Source: Protea cynaroides
Lineage: Eukaryota > Streptophyta > Magnoliopsida > Proteales > Proteaceae
NCBI GenBank assembly: GCA_028583415.1
Contig: CM053276.1
Coordinates: 11,925,774 to 11,989,773, forward strand
DNA length: 64,000 bases
Direction of reading: 5' to 3'
Notes under the pieces: model-generated
What the model saw: only the letters and a program-made list of their open reading frames with translations
What the model was told of the DNA's origin: nothing
Databases searched by the model: none
In this document: piece after piece, positions 35,601 to 46,137 of the stretch
Numbering within the stretch: the stretch's first letter is position 1
Layout: the number at the start of each line of letters is the position of its first letter
Program-made: the position numbers and the translations under genes

Positions 35601-36055
35601 ATCGACTACAGATACGAGATAACCCACTCCCCCTTTCTCCAAGCATCTCTTAGTTTTTAGGGCGGAGAGGATCAACTTCCGCTTCCTAGATAGCTTAATC
35701 CCAGCAAAACTATATTCCCTTCCCTCTTTGTCAGTAAGCACAAGCTTCCTTTCACCACATAAAAGGACGGCCGAATGATGGCCTAGCCAATCCATCCCCA
35801 AAATGACATCAAAATCTGCCATCTCAAGTATTACTAGGCTTGCTTCTAAGTCTCGGCCCTCAATACATACCATACATGGTCCATAATACTTGGTTAAAGC
35901 CACTTCGACTCCTAATAGAGAGCGAACTATCAAGCTTGGGTTCAATTGCTTGATTGGTAACTCCATTCGCTTCCCAAAAGAAACGAAAACAAAGGAGTGC
36001 GTGACCCCAGAGTCAAATAATACTCTGGTGGGTAAACCAGCAACATTTACAATTC
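32617..36055 (-). pseudogene. Gypsy pol: protease, RT, RNase H, integrase, chromodomain-like tail
   Basis: Protease starts near 36055 with DSGVTH at about 36025-36008 (DSGATH in the sister copy). It runs through ILGMDWL to an RT whose start has lost about 11 codons and its frame near 35385 (DKE joined to APVLFVKKKDG). RT then shows RIDDLFDQLQGAKVFSKIDL, MSFGLTNAPASF and catalytic FIDD. RNase H has YTDAS. A TGA replaces the expected Trp codon at 34348. Integrase has an HHCC finger (HPGSTKMYHDLRRLYWW ... CLNCQQ) and catalytic ITMDFVTG. Beyond that are one-base losses at 33480-33530 and 33385-33440. The GPY-type module (VGPYEILNRRGNVAYQLALP) and the tail VHWRSQNVEEITWEEE point to a chromovirus. 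It is not functional as written. Confidence 0.92.
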
Positions 36056-37407
36056 CTGTAATATATTGCCCTTAGTTCTACATGCGCATGCAACTGAAAG
36101 AATAAACCAAATAGTAAGGGATAGAGTCGTACCAGTTACCACATCAGGTGATGCGGCTGCCTCTTCAGTGGTGACCGCATAAACTCTTCCTTGCTGGGGA
36201 GCTAGCTTCTTAGGAAGCGTGCAGTTCCTTGCAACATGTCCCAGCTGCTGGCAGTTATAACATTTAATATTTGGGTTGGGTCTGGCGAATTGTGGCACAG
36301 GTGGTGCCAGGTTGTTTCTCGCAGGTGCTGTAGTAGTCTGCCCCCTGTATGGGCGAAAAGGTCTAGTATTACCGCCACCTGAGCTCTCTCCAGCAGATCT
36401 CTTCACTCCCCGTTACGGCGAAGAAACCGTCCCTCCGACCGGACTCTATCACCCTCGCAACCCGCACTGCCTCGTTGTAGGTTTTCTTGTCCAGACCCAA
36501 CAGGTGTTCTCTGATGCTTCCACGTAGTCCCATGGTGAACCTACGTATCTTTGTCTCATCTTCCTGCATACTGACTGGTGCGAAGAAGAACAACTCTTCG
36601 TACCTCTACTGATATGCATCTACGGTCGACTGAGCCTGCTGCAGGTTGAGAAACTCTCTCTCCATTTGATCTCTGAAGCTCTTTGGGAAATATTTATCGA
36701 AGAAAGCCGCTTTAAACACTTCCCAGTCGACTAGTGTATACTTATTCTCCAGATATGCCCGAGTAGAATTCCACCAAGCATTGGCGTCTTCCCTTAACAT
36801 ATGTGTGGCAAACAGAACCTTCTCCTCCTCAGTGCAAGTCATCAGTCGGAAGTTCTTTTCCATTTCAGAAACCCACTGTGCTGGCCACAATGGTTTCCCT
36901 GTCCTGCCCGTGAACGATGAAGGTTTCAACTTCAAGAATCTGTCCACCGACTTTCAGATCATGCTGTCCCTGTGTGTCTGCTCCGTACCATGGTGGTGGA
37001 TACGGATAAGCTCCCGGGTACGCCGAAGGCGACGGAAACCGATGCGGTGGTGGTACGTTCTGTGCTTGGCCCCTCTGCCTTGGGCTACTCTGCATCGGTT
37101 GGGTAGTATTAATTCCTCCCAACTAAGGCGTATTTCCAGTGGGAACTGAACCTGTTGGCCTGAGCATCTTCAGTACTTCGCTCAGAAATTCCTTCTGTTG
37201 AGCCTGCATCTGATAGACCAAGTTTGTAAGAATGGTCTCAGAATTCCTGTGAGGTGGGCCAGGTAAATTTGTCAGTACTTCCGGGACCTGTTCCTCCTCC
37301 ACTTCAGGACTGGGTTCTCTAACCTGGTCTTGTTCAGCTTGCACTTCTTCTAAGCGCATCCTGGCCTGATGACGCTTCCGACCCCTTCGACCGTTTCCTC
37401 CCACCAT
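36047..37407 (-). pseudogene. Gypsy gag
   Basis: Start Met at 37407 (MVGGNGRRGRKRHQARMRLE), acidic linker, then the gag core (EEEKVLFATHMLREDANAWW) and CCHC knuckle CYNCQQLGHVARNC near 36270. Gag carries capsid/nucleocapsid functions. Damage includes TAG for Gln near 37121, a frame slip near 36950, TAG for Gln at about 36606 and a slip near 36410. The frame stays open past GRVYAVTTEE to a stop at 36047, adding about 30 residues not like gag or protease. Confidence 0.9.
36056..36132 (-). other. Candidate 77-nt intron at the gag/protease junction
   Basis: Minus strand: donor ACTG|GTACGAC, acceptor ATTACAG|GAATTG. Removing it joins gag ...DVVTG to IVNVAGLPTRVLFDSGVTH in one frame, which is the continuity expected of a fused Gag-Pol. 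Unspliced, gag runs on to a stop, and the protease frame is closed by a TAA inside the segment. The sister copy has the same segment at 28393-28469. A frameshift mechanism or a fixed indel is the alternative. An internal TTCTTTCAG would be a competing acceptor. Confidence 0.45.
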
Positions 37408-37427
37408 CTCAGCCTTCCTCCGACACC

Positions 37428-37652
37428 ATGATGAGTATGATGATGGAGATCAGGGACGCTCAGCGGGAGATGAGCCGTGACCTAGCACGGTTGACTCGCA
37501 GCCTCCGAGTCACACAGGATCAGGTGCACTGGCTCAGGGTCGCTTACGAGCGGGACTATGATATAGCGGACCCCATACCTCCTAGGCCTCTACCCCATGA
37601 TTTCCCCTTTTACTTTCTCTTTCTTATGACTGATGTATATATAACAAGGTAA
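37428..37652 (+). CDS. Antisense ORF in the gypsy leader
   Basis: A 74-codon frame on the strand opposite the element, between primer site and gag. Charged, helix-prone residues dominate (MEIRDAQREMSRDLARLTRS, then LRVTQDQVHWLRVAYERDYD), followed by PIPPRPLPHDFP. It resembles a coiled-coil segment more than random sequence. Antisense ORFs are known in some plant gypsy lineages, though usually near the 3' end. The sister copy (29771-29860) keeps the start but has a 76-bp deletion. No family is recognised and it may be chance. Confidence 0.3.
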   Translation: MMSMMMEIRDAQREMSRDLARLTRSLRVTQDQVHWLRVAYERDYDIADPIPPRPLPHDFPFYFLFLMTDVYITR

Positions 37653-37917
37653 CTGTCCGATTTGTGGACCGTACCCTGTAGCATTTAATCATTAGCTACA
37701 ATTTTCTTAATTAATGAAAATTTTCATGGTTTTTCCTAACTAGTGCATGTGTAAATATTAAGTTCCACATTTAGAATAGTACATTATTCTCTTTCTTAGT
37801 CTGTCTCAGGTATCAAACAATGCTTAGGGTGTGTTTGTATTAAGATTTTTAATTTTCTCCTAACTCAGTTCATTGACTCACTTAAGTGCAACATGGTTTG
37901 TTGGAACAGAGCCCGAG
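37653..37917. other. Gypsy leader
   Basis: AT-rich untranslated leader, nearly identical to 29890-30175. No motif was recognised other than the primer-binding site at its end. Confidence 0.7.
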
Positions 37918-37930
37918 GGCTCTGATACCA
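37918..37930 (-). other. Primer-binding site of the gypsy element
   Basis: The reverse complement reads TGGTATCAGAGCC, complementary to initiator-Met tRNA. It lies three bases inside the 5' LTR. Confidence 0.92.
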
Positions 37931-37933
37931 AGT

Positions 37934-40293
37934 TGTCACACCCCAATTCTGATCCAACCAGAACGGTGTGAGTGAACCGTCATTGAACCAACGGTTCACA
38001 CCAGGATCTCGAATAGGCCGTGTCCACCCATACAAACCATTACACATAACCACAATCAGAATATAAATATACAGCGGAAGACTTAAAATAGAATGAACTG
38101 AGTATCTATTGATAATAAAATATCCCATTATTCAAAATCAAACACATAAAATAATAATCTTTTACATCCCTTTAAATCCAATAAAAAATAACTGAAACAA
38201 ATAAATAAAACAAATCAAAGGTACACGCAGAAAGGGCACTCGCATGAAGCATCATGCTCGTCCTCCCCTGCTTGTACATCCAGAGCAGCCACACCACCGT
38301 ACGCCGGAGCGTTCACGTAATCGTCCACGGTGTAACCTGCATCAACATCTAAAAACAATGTATATATACAAATGGTGAGCACTCAACACAGCTCAGTAAG
38401 ACAATTAGACAGTTTCACAATATTATGCATGAGTAACAATCATTTTATGCTGTGGTCTGATTTTAAGTTTGCAATGTGCTATAGAAAGGTTTGGTGGCCC
38501 CCGCATCTCTATACACGAGTGTGTGGCATCGCACAGTAATCACACTACCACCAACCCACATGCACCCATCTTGGAATAGAGATAGAGCTAAGGTATACCC
38601 GCACCTCCCCTGATACTCTACCCATACCAGTACCTAAGCCCCTACTGGCCACGGCTCGCAAACTGGGCTCGCAACTAACCAATCCTATATGTCAACAATG
38701 TATGCCCTATCCCAGCACAGCCGTCTACGGCATAGAGATAGAGCTAGAGCGTGCAGGCCGGGCCGGAGACCACAATACCTCACCTCCCCCTGATACCCTA
38801 TCCGCAACTAACCCACTAGGATAGAAACAATACGCAGGTAGACCCTATCCCAACATAACTCCCTACGGCATAGAGATAGAGCTAAAGCATCGTGGACAAG
38901 CCAGCGTCGACTCGGAATCCTCAGAACCACATAACAATGGTCGGGACAACATCAGTATCGAAGACCACCGTACCACGACCTTCCCCTGATACCCCACCCG
39001 TACCAAGCATGTTAAGACAGAATACTACAAAAGTGCTAGTGTGAAGAGCGATCCCAGGCCCATGCCCCACTCCACACACCAACGAAAACAATCATATGCC
39101 TAACAACCACATCCTATGAATGCATGAACAATAATAATAATAACTGAAAGTAAAGGATGGCATGTGAATATGCACAAACATCACATCATAGATATTCAAT
39201 GATTAACAACGATTTACTGTCCATTAATTATTAGGTTTAGGTCAGATTCCCTTACCTGACGCTCGTTCGATAACTTGCTCCACGACGCAAGATCCAAACG
39301 ACAAGTCACAACGTCCTACATAATATTAGGGTTTCATTAGAATATATTGTTTAGGGTTTCATGTTGGTCGGAAACCAACATGGATTACAAAATACACTCA
39401 CAGAGCTGACCGGTGGCACGTACCGGTCGCAGCTCTGTGGGAAAGACTGGCGACCGGTATGGTCAGCCGGTCCCCCACAGACAACCTCCCGAGAGATAGC
39501 GGTCACACATACCGGTCGCACTATGTGCACCCGGTATAGTCGACCGGTATGTCTCCGAAAGACCATACATGGGTTTTTTCGCCTGCCGACGATCATCATC
39601 CATGGATTTTTCAGGGTTTCTCCTATCCATTATAAGTCTAGGCTTTGAGTTAGAGTTATCCCCAACTCATTCAAATCTCGTTTCGATGAATATCATCTCG
39701 AAACTCGAATCTAGGGTTTGACGACAACTTAGGGTTTATTGGCCAATTTAGGGTTTTAGATCAATACCTACTGTGCATGGTATTGATCCACCCACACAAC
39801 TAACATAGGGTAAGAAGAGGGATTCAAACACTTACTGTTGACAGGCGTAACGAGAGCTTCGTCAAACGGTAATGGCGGCTCCTTCTCCTTCCTCCTAGCT
39901 CTTTCTCCTTTTCCACCTCTTTCTCTTCTCTAGGGTTTGCGAGAGACAATGGAAAGGATTTGAGGAGGGATAAGGGTGTATTTATAGGGTAGAAATAGGG
40001 TTTAGTAACCCTACTAGGATTAGGAAACTTCTAGGATTCGAAATCAGGAAAGCGGGACCCACAGAGACCAATTTCCAAATTCCCGCACATAGCTGTGCAG
40101 GCCATACCTGTCGACCGGTACCAAGACTGGTACCATCGACCGGTATACCTAAAATCAGGTATAATTGGTCGACTTCTGTCCAATTTTGTACCTGTTTGTT
40201 ATCCGCTTGCCCCGTCTGGCTCGGTGATGATCGAAAGACCTGTCACGACACAAAACCAAGGTTAGACCGGGTTTTCAGAGTGCGGGTCTTACA
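37934..40293 (-). repeat. Gypsy LTR (5' LTR of the full element)
   Basis: 2360 bp, plus strand TGTCACACCCC ... GGGTCTTACA, nearly identical to 30192-32550. Five exact ACCGGT palindromes lie within 39410-39550. It is the promoter-bearing LTR for the element; no core promoter could be pinned down. Confidence 0.95.
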
Positions 40294-41528
40294 AAACCCC
40301 ACCTCAAAACATGGACATGCCTAGATCCCATGCTTAAATCCAACAAGGCCAGATCACAACAGGCCTGAACCAGACCAGCATAAAATGGATCTAAAATAAA
40401 CCCAACTCAAACCACGACAGAATACATCTTAATCGGGTTCTCCGAGAAAGAAAAAAAAAATTCGACATGAATTTACTTGTCAAATGAGATCGTTGAAAAG
40501 GAGAGGGATGAAGACAAGAAATTCCTCTCAGCTCCTGTCTTTCTTCCTTCATGGCGATGGCGGCTGCGCTGCTGCCTTCCTCCTCCTCTATTCTTTTCTC
40601 CTTCTTTTTCTCCTCTCACACCTTCTCTGCTCTTCTTTCATCTCTATAGAATTTTTTTTATTTTTTTTTTATTTTTCTGATCCGGGCCAAAGCTTTGCGG
40701 TTCCCTCAATGGCTTCTCTTTCGGCCGTAGCCCCCAACCCAACTCCTTCTTCTTCCTTTCCCAACCCACAAACCCTCTCTCACTCACTCTCTGCTTTCTC
40801 CTTTCTTTTTCTTTTTTTTTGGTGTTTTCTCTCACTCAGTCTCACTCTCAACTGACAACAGTGGTGGTGCTGCTCTTTCTTCCTTTACGGCGGCGGCGAG
40901 TGTGCTGCTGCTTTCCTCCTCTTTGGCTGACTGGCAAAGATGGTGGCACCTCTCCTTCTTCACGGTGGCGGCGGCTGCGCTGCTGCTTTCCTTCTCTTTG
41001 GATCGACTGGCCGAGCCCCTTCCTCTCTCAGACTCCTCTCTGCTCGCTGCTCTCTCTATTCTGTCGATCTTCTTCTTCTCCTTTCTTCCTTGGATTGGCT
41101 CCCTCTTATCCTTGTTATGGGCAACCTCTTTCTGATGAGGTGTCGATGGGGGGGATGAAGGAGTTGAGGTGGCTGGGGAGAAGCCAGGAGACCGGCGGCT
41201 TTTGGGGGAGGGATTTCGGGGAGGAGGGTTGAGGTGTCGACCTCCCCTCTTCCCCTGCAACTCTCTCCCTCACCGCCTCTCTCCATCTCTCTGTTCCTCT
41301 TTTCTTCTCCTCCCCCGATTTCATTTTTTTTAATTTTTTTTTGTCTTCGATCCCTTCTTTTAGGGATCTGGATTGTTGTTCTTTTTTTTTTTCATTTTGT
41401 ACCCAAATTGCCCCCCACCCCTTTTTCATTTTACGGAATATATATATATATATCATTTCTTTTCTTTCTTTTCTTTTTTTTTATATATCTTTGTTTCATT
41501 TTTTTAATTTTTTAATTTATTTATTTAT
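40294..41528. other. Pyrimidine-rich interior, no gene
   Basis: After the gypsy LTR the copia-type interior (or another inserted repeat) continues as strongly CT-rich plus-strand DNA. An imperfect repeat GGYGGCGGCTGCGCTGCTGC-like recurs near 40560, 40890 and 40965. Long open frames here are a by-product of the base bias; no domain is seen. Confidence 0.5.
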
Positions 41529-42930
41529 GGGTAAATTACACAGACACCCCCTCTACAGTAGTGAAATTACACAACACTACCCTGCTTTTTCAAAAGTTAC
41601 ACAGAATACCCCTATAACGATGGTATCATACAATCTCATCCCTACCGTTAGTTTCAACTAACGGCGGAGGCTCACTTTTTTAAGGCGAAAATACCCTTAG
41701 TAAGGGAAAATGACTAAAACATTTCTTGTCGGCTCTCCTCCACGAAAATTCATTTCTTCTCTTCGTTTTTCTAGGTTTTTCTTCTCCACGGCCGCGGCTG
41801 CTTTGGAACCTCAAATCGGTCTTGAGCCCGTGCAATCTCACGAACAAGCCTCGAAAGGAGCTTTCGGATCAAGAGCTCGTACTCTTACGGTACTTCCCGA
41901 TTTCCCAAGAGCCACCGTTCTGGCCCGAATCTATGGGGCTTCTTCACTCCTCCGGTAGCCGGAGCAGATTTGCGGCAGCTTTCGTCGCAAGTTGCTTCCT
42001 CGAGCCTTGCCTCCGGTTGATTTCCTCTTGTTTGCTTGGTTCTAGTTGAAATGAAGCCGTGGAGAAGAAAAACCTAGAAAAAACGGGCGAAGATAAGAAA
42101 AGGCAAGAAAACACCTTTCGAGTTGAAATTAGTGCTCTCCATTGCGCAACTACAAAATTAACTCTTTCTCGAAGCGGAAAATTCAAGGACAAAGGATTAC
42201 GTGATTAATCGATTTGGATCTATCGTCACCCATTCTGGGAAATCTGGGATTATCATTGGATCGATCACCAACAATGAACGGAATCGATGTGGCTTCTAAT
42301 CATAGAAGAAAATGATTTGAAATACCAACGCTTTAATCCAAGAAGAAGATGAATCGTTTGCTTGATTAAAATCAATGAAAGAAGTACTATCAGCGGAGAT
42401 AAATGAGAACCACCGCCATCACTCTCAATCGGTGAAGAAGGTGGTGATCGCCCATCCTTTTCTCGTTCTCTGTTTTCCACCGACTGTTGCTAGAGCGGGG
42501 GAAGATGATCGATAAATTAAAACTAGTGGTAATAATACTCAATCAATCTGCTCTTTTCCTCTCCCATGTCTCTTTCTGCAAATTCAAGTCACCTGCAGTG
42601 TTTGCGAAGCTAAAGGCGGTCTCAAGAACAATCCCCATTAAAGGACAAGGTGAACTGAAATTGAAGCCGTGGAGAAGAAAAACCTAGAAAAAACGGGCGA
42701 AGAGAAGAAAAAAATTCGTGGAGGAGAGGCGACAGAAAATGTTTTAGTCATTTTACCCTTACTAAGGGTATTTTCGTCTTAAAAAAGTGAGCCTCTGGTT
42801 AGTTGAACTAACGGTGGGGATGAGATTGTATGATACCATCATTATAAGGGTATTCTGTGTAACTTTTGAAAAAGCAGGGTAGTGTTGTGTAATTTCACTA
42901 CTGCAGAGGGGGTGTCTGTGTAATTTACCC
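41529..42930. mobile_element. Non-autonomous MULE with 265-bp terminal repeats
   Basis: The 1402-bp element starts GGGTAAATTACACAGACACC and ends with its reverse complement. Terminal inverted repeats run about 41529-41792 and 42665-42930. Perfect 9-bp flanks TTTATTTAT lie at 41520-41528 and 42931-42939, though in low-complexity DNA. No transposase is present. The interior holds GC-richer sequence of gene-like composition (41793-42040) that could be a captured fragment. Two overlapping frames there match nothing recognised. An inner piece of the right terminal repeat is repeated at 42049-42110. Confidence 0.85.
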
Positions 42931-42939
42931 TTTATTTAT

Positions 42940-43812
42940 TTATTTTTTTTACACCCCTCTCATTACGTATGGTACCCCAATGAGAGCGGAGATCCCCGTA
43001 GTGGCAAAATCGAGGTGCTGACAACTGTGAAATTAGGTGGAACCCACCAAAGTGGTACACCTAGTTTCATCATGATGTCTTCAAATTCAAAGTTCATGTA
43101 TTTGTAAATGCTTGTATAAGGACGATGTACACCCAAAGGTGGCATTGTCAAGTTTTGATCAAATTAAGGTTTATGGGTGTCATGTAAAGATTGGGTGGAA
43201 TCCACCAAAGTGGTACACTCAGTTCCAACATGGTGGTCCTCAAACCTCAAATTTATGCATTTACATATACAATAAAAGATATATTTTTAATACACTGTTC
43301 TCCATGGTGTGAAAAGCAGCTACGAAAGACAGTGTTAACCCAAAGGTGACATTATCAAAGTTAAATGTATGTTCATGCACATGAATTGAAAGGATTTTGA
43401 TTTTAGGGGGTCTCATTAATCCAAAGGTGGTGAGATTTTCGAGAGTCAATATTTTTTCGCAGTCACTGCACAGAAACTGAGAAGACCACTACATGTTTAT
43501 CCCAAAGGAGAATGTGTAGTTGATTAACTCTTAAAAAAAAGATATTTATTTGCATGAATAGTTGATATGGTTAGTGCAAGTAAATGATGTATATATCAAA
43601 TTTTTATTGGTTGATATATATTTAATCTCATGCATTGATGGTTTCATCTAAGTATGGTTGTCCCAAAAAGGGTTTTAATGTCTATTTCTTTTTATTTTAG
43701 ACAAAGTAGAAGTAAATATAATTGCATGTGTTTGTATGAGTTTCTCATGATTTTCTATTACTTGATATTTTTGCTTGAACTCATATGGTGATGATGATTT
43801 GTATCTCCCAGG
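42940..43812 (+). other. Leader of the copia-type element with internal repeats
   Basis: Untranslated DNA before gag. The phrase CCACCAAAGTGGTACAC occurs twice (43045, 43205), and CCCAAAGGTG/CCAAAGGTG words occur at least four times (43131, 43340, 43420, and CCCAAAGGAG at 43500). Such repeats may be packaging or translation-control structures. This is inference. Confidence 0.5.
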
Positions 43813-44673
43813 ATGTCCATCCCTGTAACTATGCTAGGTGGTTTGGTAGTTACTATTCCTTCCCTGTCTGGGATGAGTTTTAAAAGGTGGTATGAACAGC
43901 TAGAAGCGAGTTTAGGATTAATTGACTTAGATATTGTGCTTAAAGAGGATAAACCTGCTGCCATCACTGATAATAGTACCCTATAAGAGAGGGAGGAAAT
44001 GACAAGATGGATGACAGCAAATAAAAAGTTTATATTACTCATGAGGTAGGTCATTCCTGAAACCATGCGTGATGGTGTTCAAGCTAAGAAAACGGCCAAA
44101 GAATATTTAAAAGAGATCAAAGGAAAGTTTGAGCTTTCTGACAGAGGAGAGAGAAGCACCTTGATGAACAAGCTTACTAATGTAAGGTTTGACAGTAATG
44201 GAAGTGTCAGAGATCATTTCATGGAGCTTGCTGCTACTGCTGAGAAGATTAAGGGCATGAGAATAAACGTTGATGATGAGTTCGTGATCCATTGTGCGTT
44301 ATCCTCGTTACCTGAAGAGTATTACCAGATATAAGCACCGTATAATACTCAGGAAGAAGAATGTGATATGAACAAATTAATATCTGTTTGCACTAAAGAA
44401 GAAATGAGACTAAAGAAAAGATTTAAAAGTGTCAATGTCACTAGTCATCATTCCAGAGAAGATAAGGGTAAAGGAAAGGTTGGGGTATGAACTTATAAAA
44501 AAGATAGACACTCATTTAAGAAAGAAAAACCTTATGATAGAGATATGAGTGATGTTAAATGTTTTTGGTACCATAAGAAAGGGCACATGAAGAGAGAATG
44601 TAAGGCAAGAAAAACTTGGTTAGAGAAGAAGAAGAAGGAAACTGAGACACCAGAGAAAGAAGACACTAAATGA
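43813..44673 (+). pseudogene. Copia-type gag with in-frame stops
   Basis: One reading frame of about 286 codons runs from ATG at 43813 to TGA at 44671 with four in-frame stops but no frameshift. It encodes GMSFKRWYEQLEASLGLIDL, AKEYLKEIKGKFELSDRGER and VRDHFMELAATAEKIKGMRI, then LSSLPEEYYQI. This is the layout of copia-type gag (UBN2 family). The zinc knuckle reads CFWYHKKGHMKREC, with Tyr in place of the second Cys. No protease, integrase, RT or RNase H follows before the right LTR. Confidence 0.85.
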
Positions 44674-45411
44674 TAATGTCGTTTAATACAGTTGTCTTTA
44701 GATTATTTTTGGATATTTCTTTATTGATTTATAGTTCAGTTATTTATTTTAAAAAGATTTTATTTGACATGTTTTGATAGAACTAAATTTCATATTAAAT
44801 TTAAATGAAGGTATTTTATTAGTTTATATATTCTTTTGGAATTTGTAATACCTGTGGGAGTCTTTAGATTCTCTTAGTCAGTGGGAGTGTTTAGATCTGC
44901 TTGATTAGTAGAGATCTGATAGTTGATGGTTTATCAGTGATTGTTTATGTTATCTATGGTTTAATGGGTATGATTATTGGTAAGCATTAATTTCATTGCT
45001 TTTATGTATTATTGATTATTTAAGACATGTCAAAATTGTAAGACGGTATTTAGCCAAAAAAGACGGTAAGTCAAAGTATGATATTAATTCAAATTGAAGG
45101 CGATTTGCCTATATAAAGTTGGATGATATCAAAGTGCGTTGACCTATAAGGATTTTAAGGTAACGAGATCGTGGTAATTCGATCATTAGACTCAAGTATT
45201 CATCTCAAAGTGATTTATGTCATTATGTAAACCTTTGTATGCGACTGACAGAATGGGGTACACCGGATGTGTAATAGTACTTTTCACTGTTGTTCGACAT
45301 TGGTAGGCTTGATGACTAGATCAAAGTAAATGATGATTTTGGTGTAATTAGATTCTATGGCCACATTGGATCAATGGTGAATTTATAATTAATATAGCCC
45401 AAGTGGGAGAT
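44674..45411. other. 3' non-coding part of the copia-type element
   Basis: About 740 bp of AT-rich DNA with no pol domain, ending in a short polypurine tract (AAGTGGGAGA, 45401-45410) before the right LTR. The lack of pol fits a non-autonomous gag-only element, or an old internal deletion. Confidence 0.65.
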
Positions 45412-45735
45412 TGTAAGATATTTTATAAGCTAAATTAATTATAAGATTAGTTGGTTCAGTGGGAGTCTACTTATATGTAGATCGGTTTAAATATGATTAG
45501 AGATAGACCAACCTGGTCCACTATGAGACTAGTCTAGGGTTGAGGTGGTATTATAAATATCAATGGTTAGAGTCCCCACAGTCACGGTGTTATTTTCTTC
45601 TCTTGTTCTCATATGCAGAGAGAAGATCAAGGGATCCTGACAGGCTGTGAAAGACTCTGATCTAAACATTCAAAGCAAAGATAACGGTCGAAAATCAATC
45701 TATAGCAAGAGATATGTGTCTTATCAACCATTTTA
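45412..45735 (+). mobile_element. Right LTR of the copia-type element, 3' truncated
   Basis: Starts TGTAAGATATTTTAT and matches the left LTR up to about GTCTTATCAACC. The terminal part seen at 26510-26596 (ending CTTACA) is absent. The target duplication therefore cannot be checked. Confidence 0.8.
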
Positions 45736-46137
45736 TTTATAATTTTGTTTTTTTGTTTTGATTGCGGATATATTTCTATTTTTATCTATAGTTTTCACAA
45801 TTAGATAAAAGAAAATTACCACGGATATAGCTTAATAGTCAATGGTCCGATCCTATGGAGATGGAATTCCAATTTGACCACAACCTTCCAAACTTCCCTA
45901 CACACGAAATCTGAAGAGTTGGAAAGGTTTGATATCTTCAGCTGCATATAAAGATGCTTAGGGACGCCCGTGTACAGTGAACCTCACAACAGGACTGATC
46001 AAGGGGTCACCAAGGCTGCTACTCTAACTATGTGGAGATCACGTCGACGGATGCACACATCCCTCATGTCCGCAGCAACAGCAATTCACAGTGGAGCAGT
46101 GGATGGCACTTGATGCAGTCCCATATGACTCATCGCC
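45736..46137. other. Unexplained spacer
   Basis: Unique-looking DNA between the truncated copia LTR and a repeat copy. 45980-46137 is GC-richer than its flanks, but no frame or family is recognised. Confidence 0.4.

Larger units (their letters stand above)
30192..40293 (-). mobile_element. Ty3/gypsy chromovirus (Tekay/Del-like), 10.1 kb, in a tandem array
   Basis: In minus-strand order: LTR 40293-37934, primer site, leader, gag, protease, RT, RNase H, integrase with a chromodomain-like tail, polypurine tract, LTR 32550-30192. A second primer site and gag follow (30191-28255), so the structure is LTR-internal-LTR-internal(truncated). The two LTRs are nearly identical by eye, which suggests recent activity. 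All coding parts carry stops or frameshifts. The insertion lies inside the copia-type element. The far target site cannot be checked because the third LTR is missing. Confidence 0.9.

Noticed and set aside
40832..41260. 142-codon minus-strand frame, Ser/Glu-rich
   Set aside because: Same base-composition bias, overlapping frames on both strands, imperfect internal repeats.
41115..41456. Lys/Glu-rich minus-strand open frame of 113 codons
   Set aside because: Arises from strongly pyrimidine-rich plus-strand DNA; no domain and low complexity.
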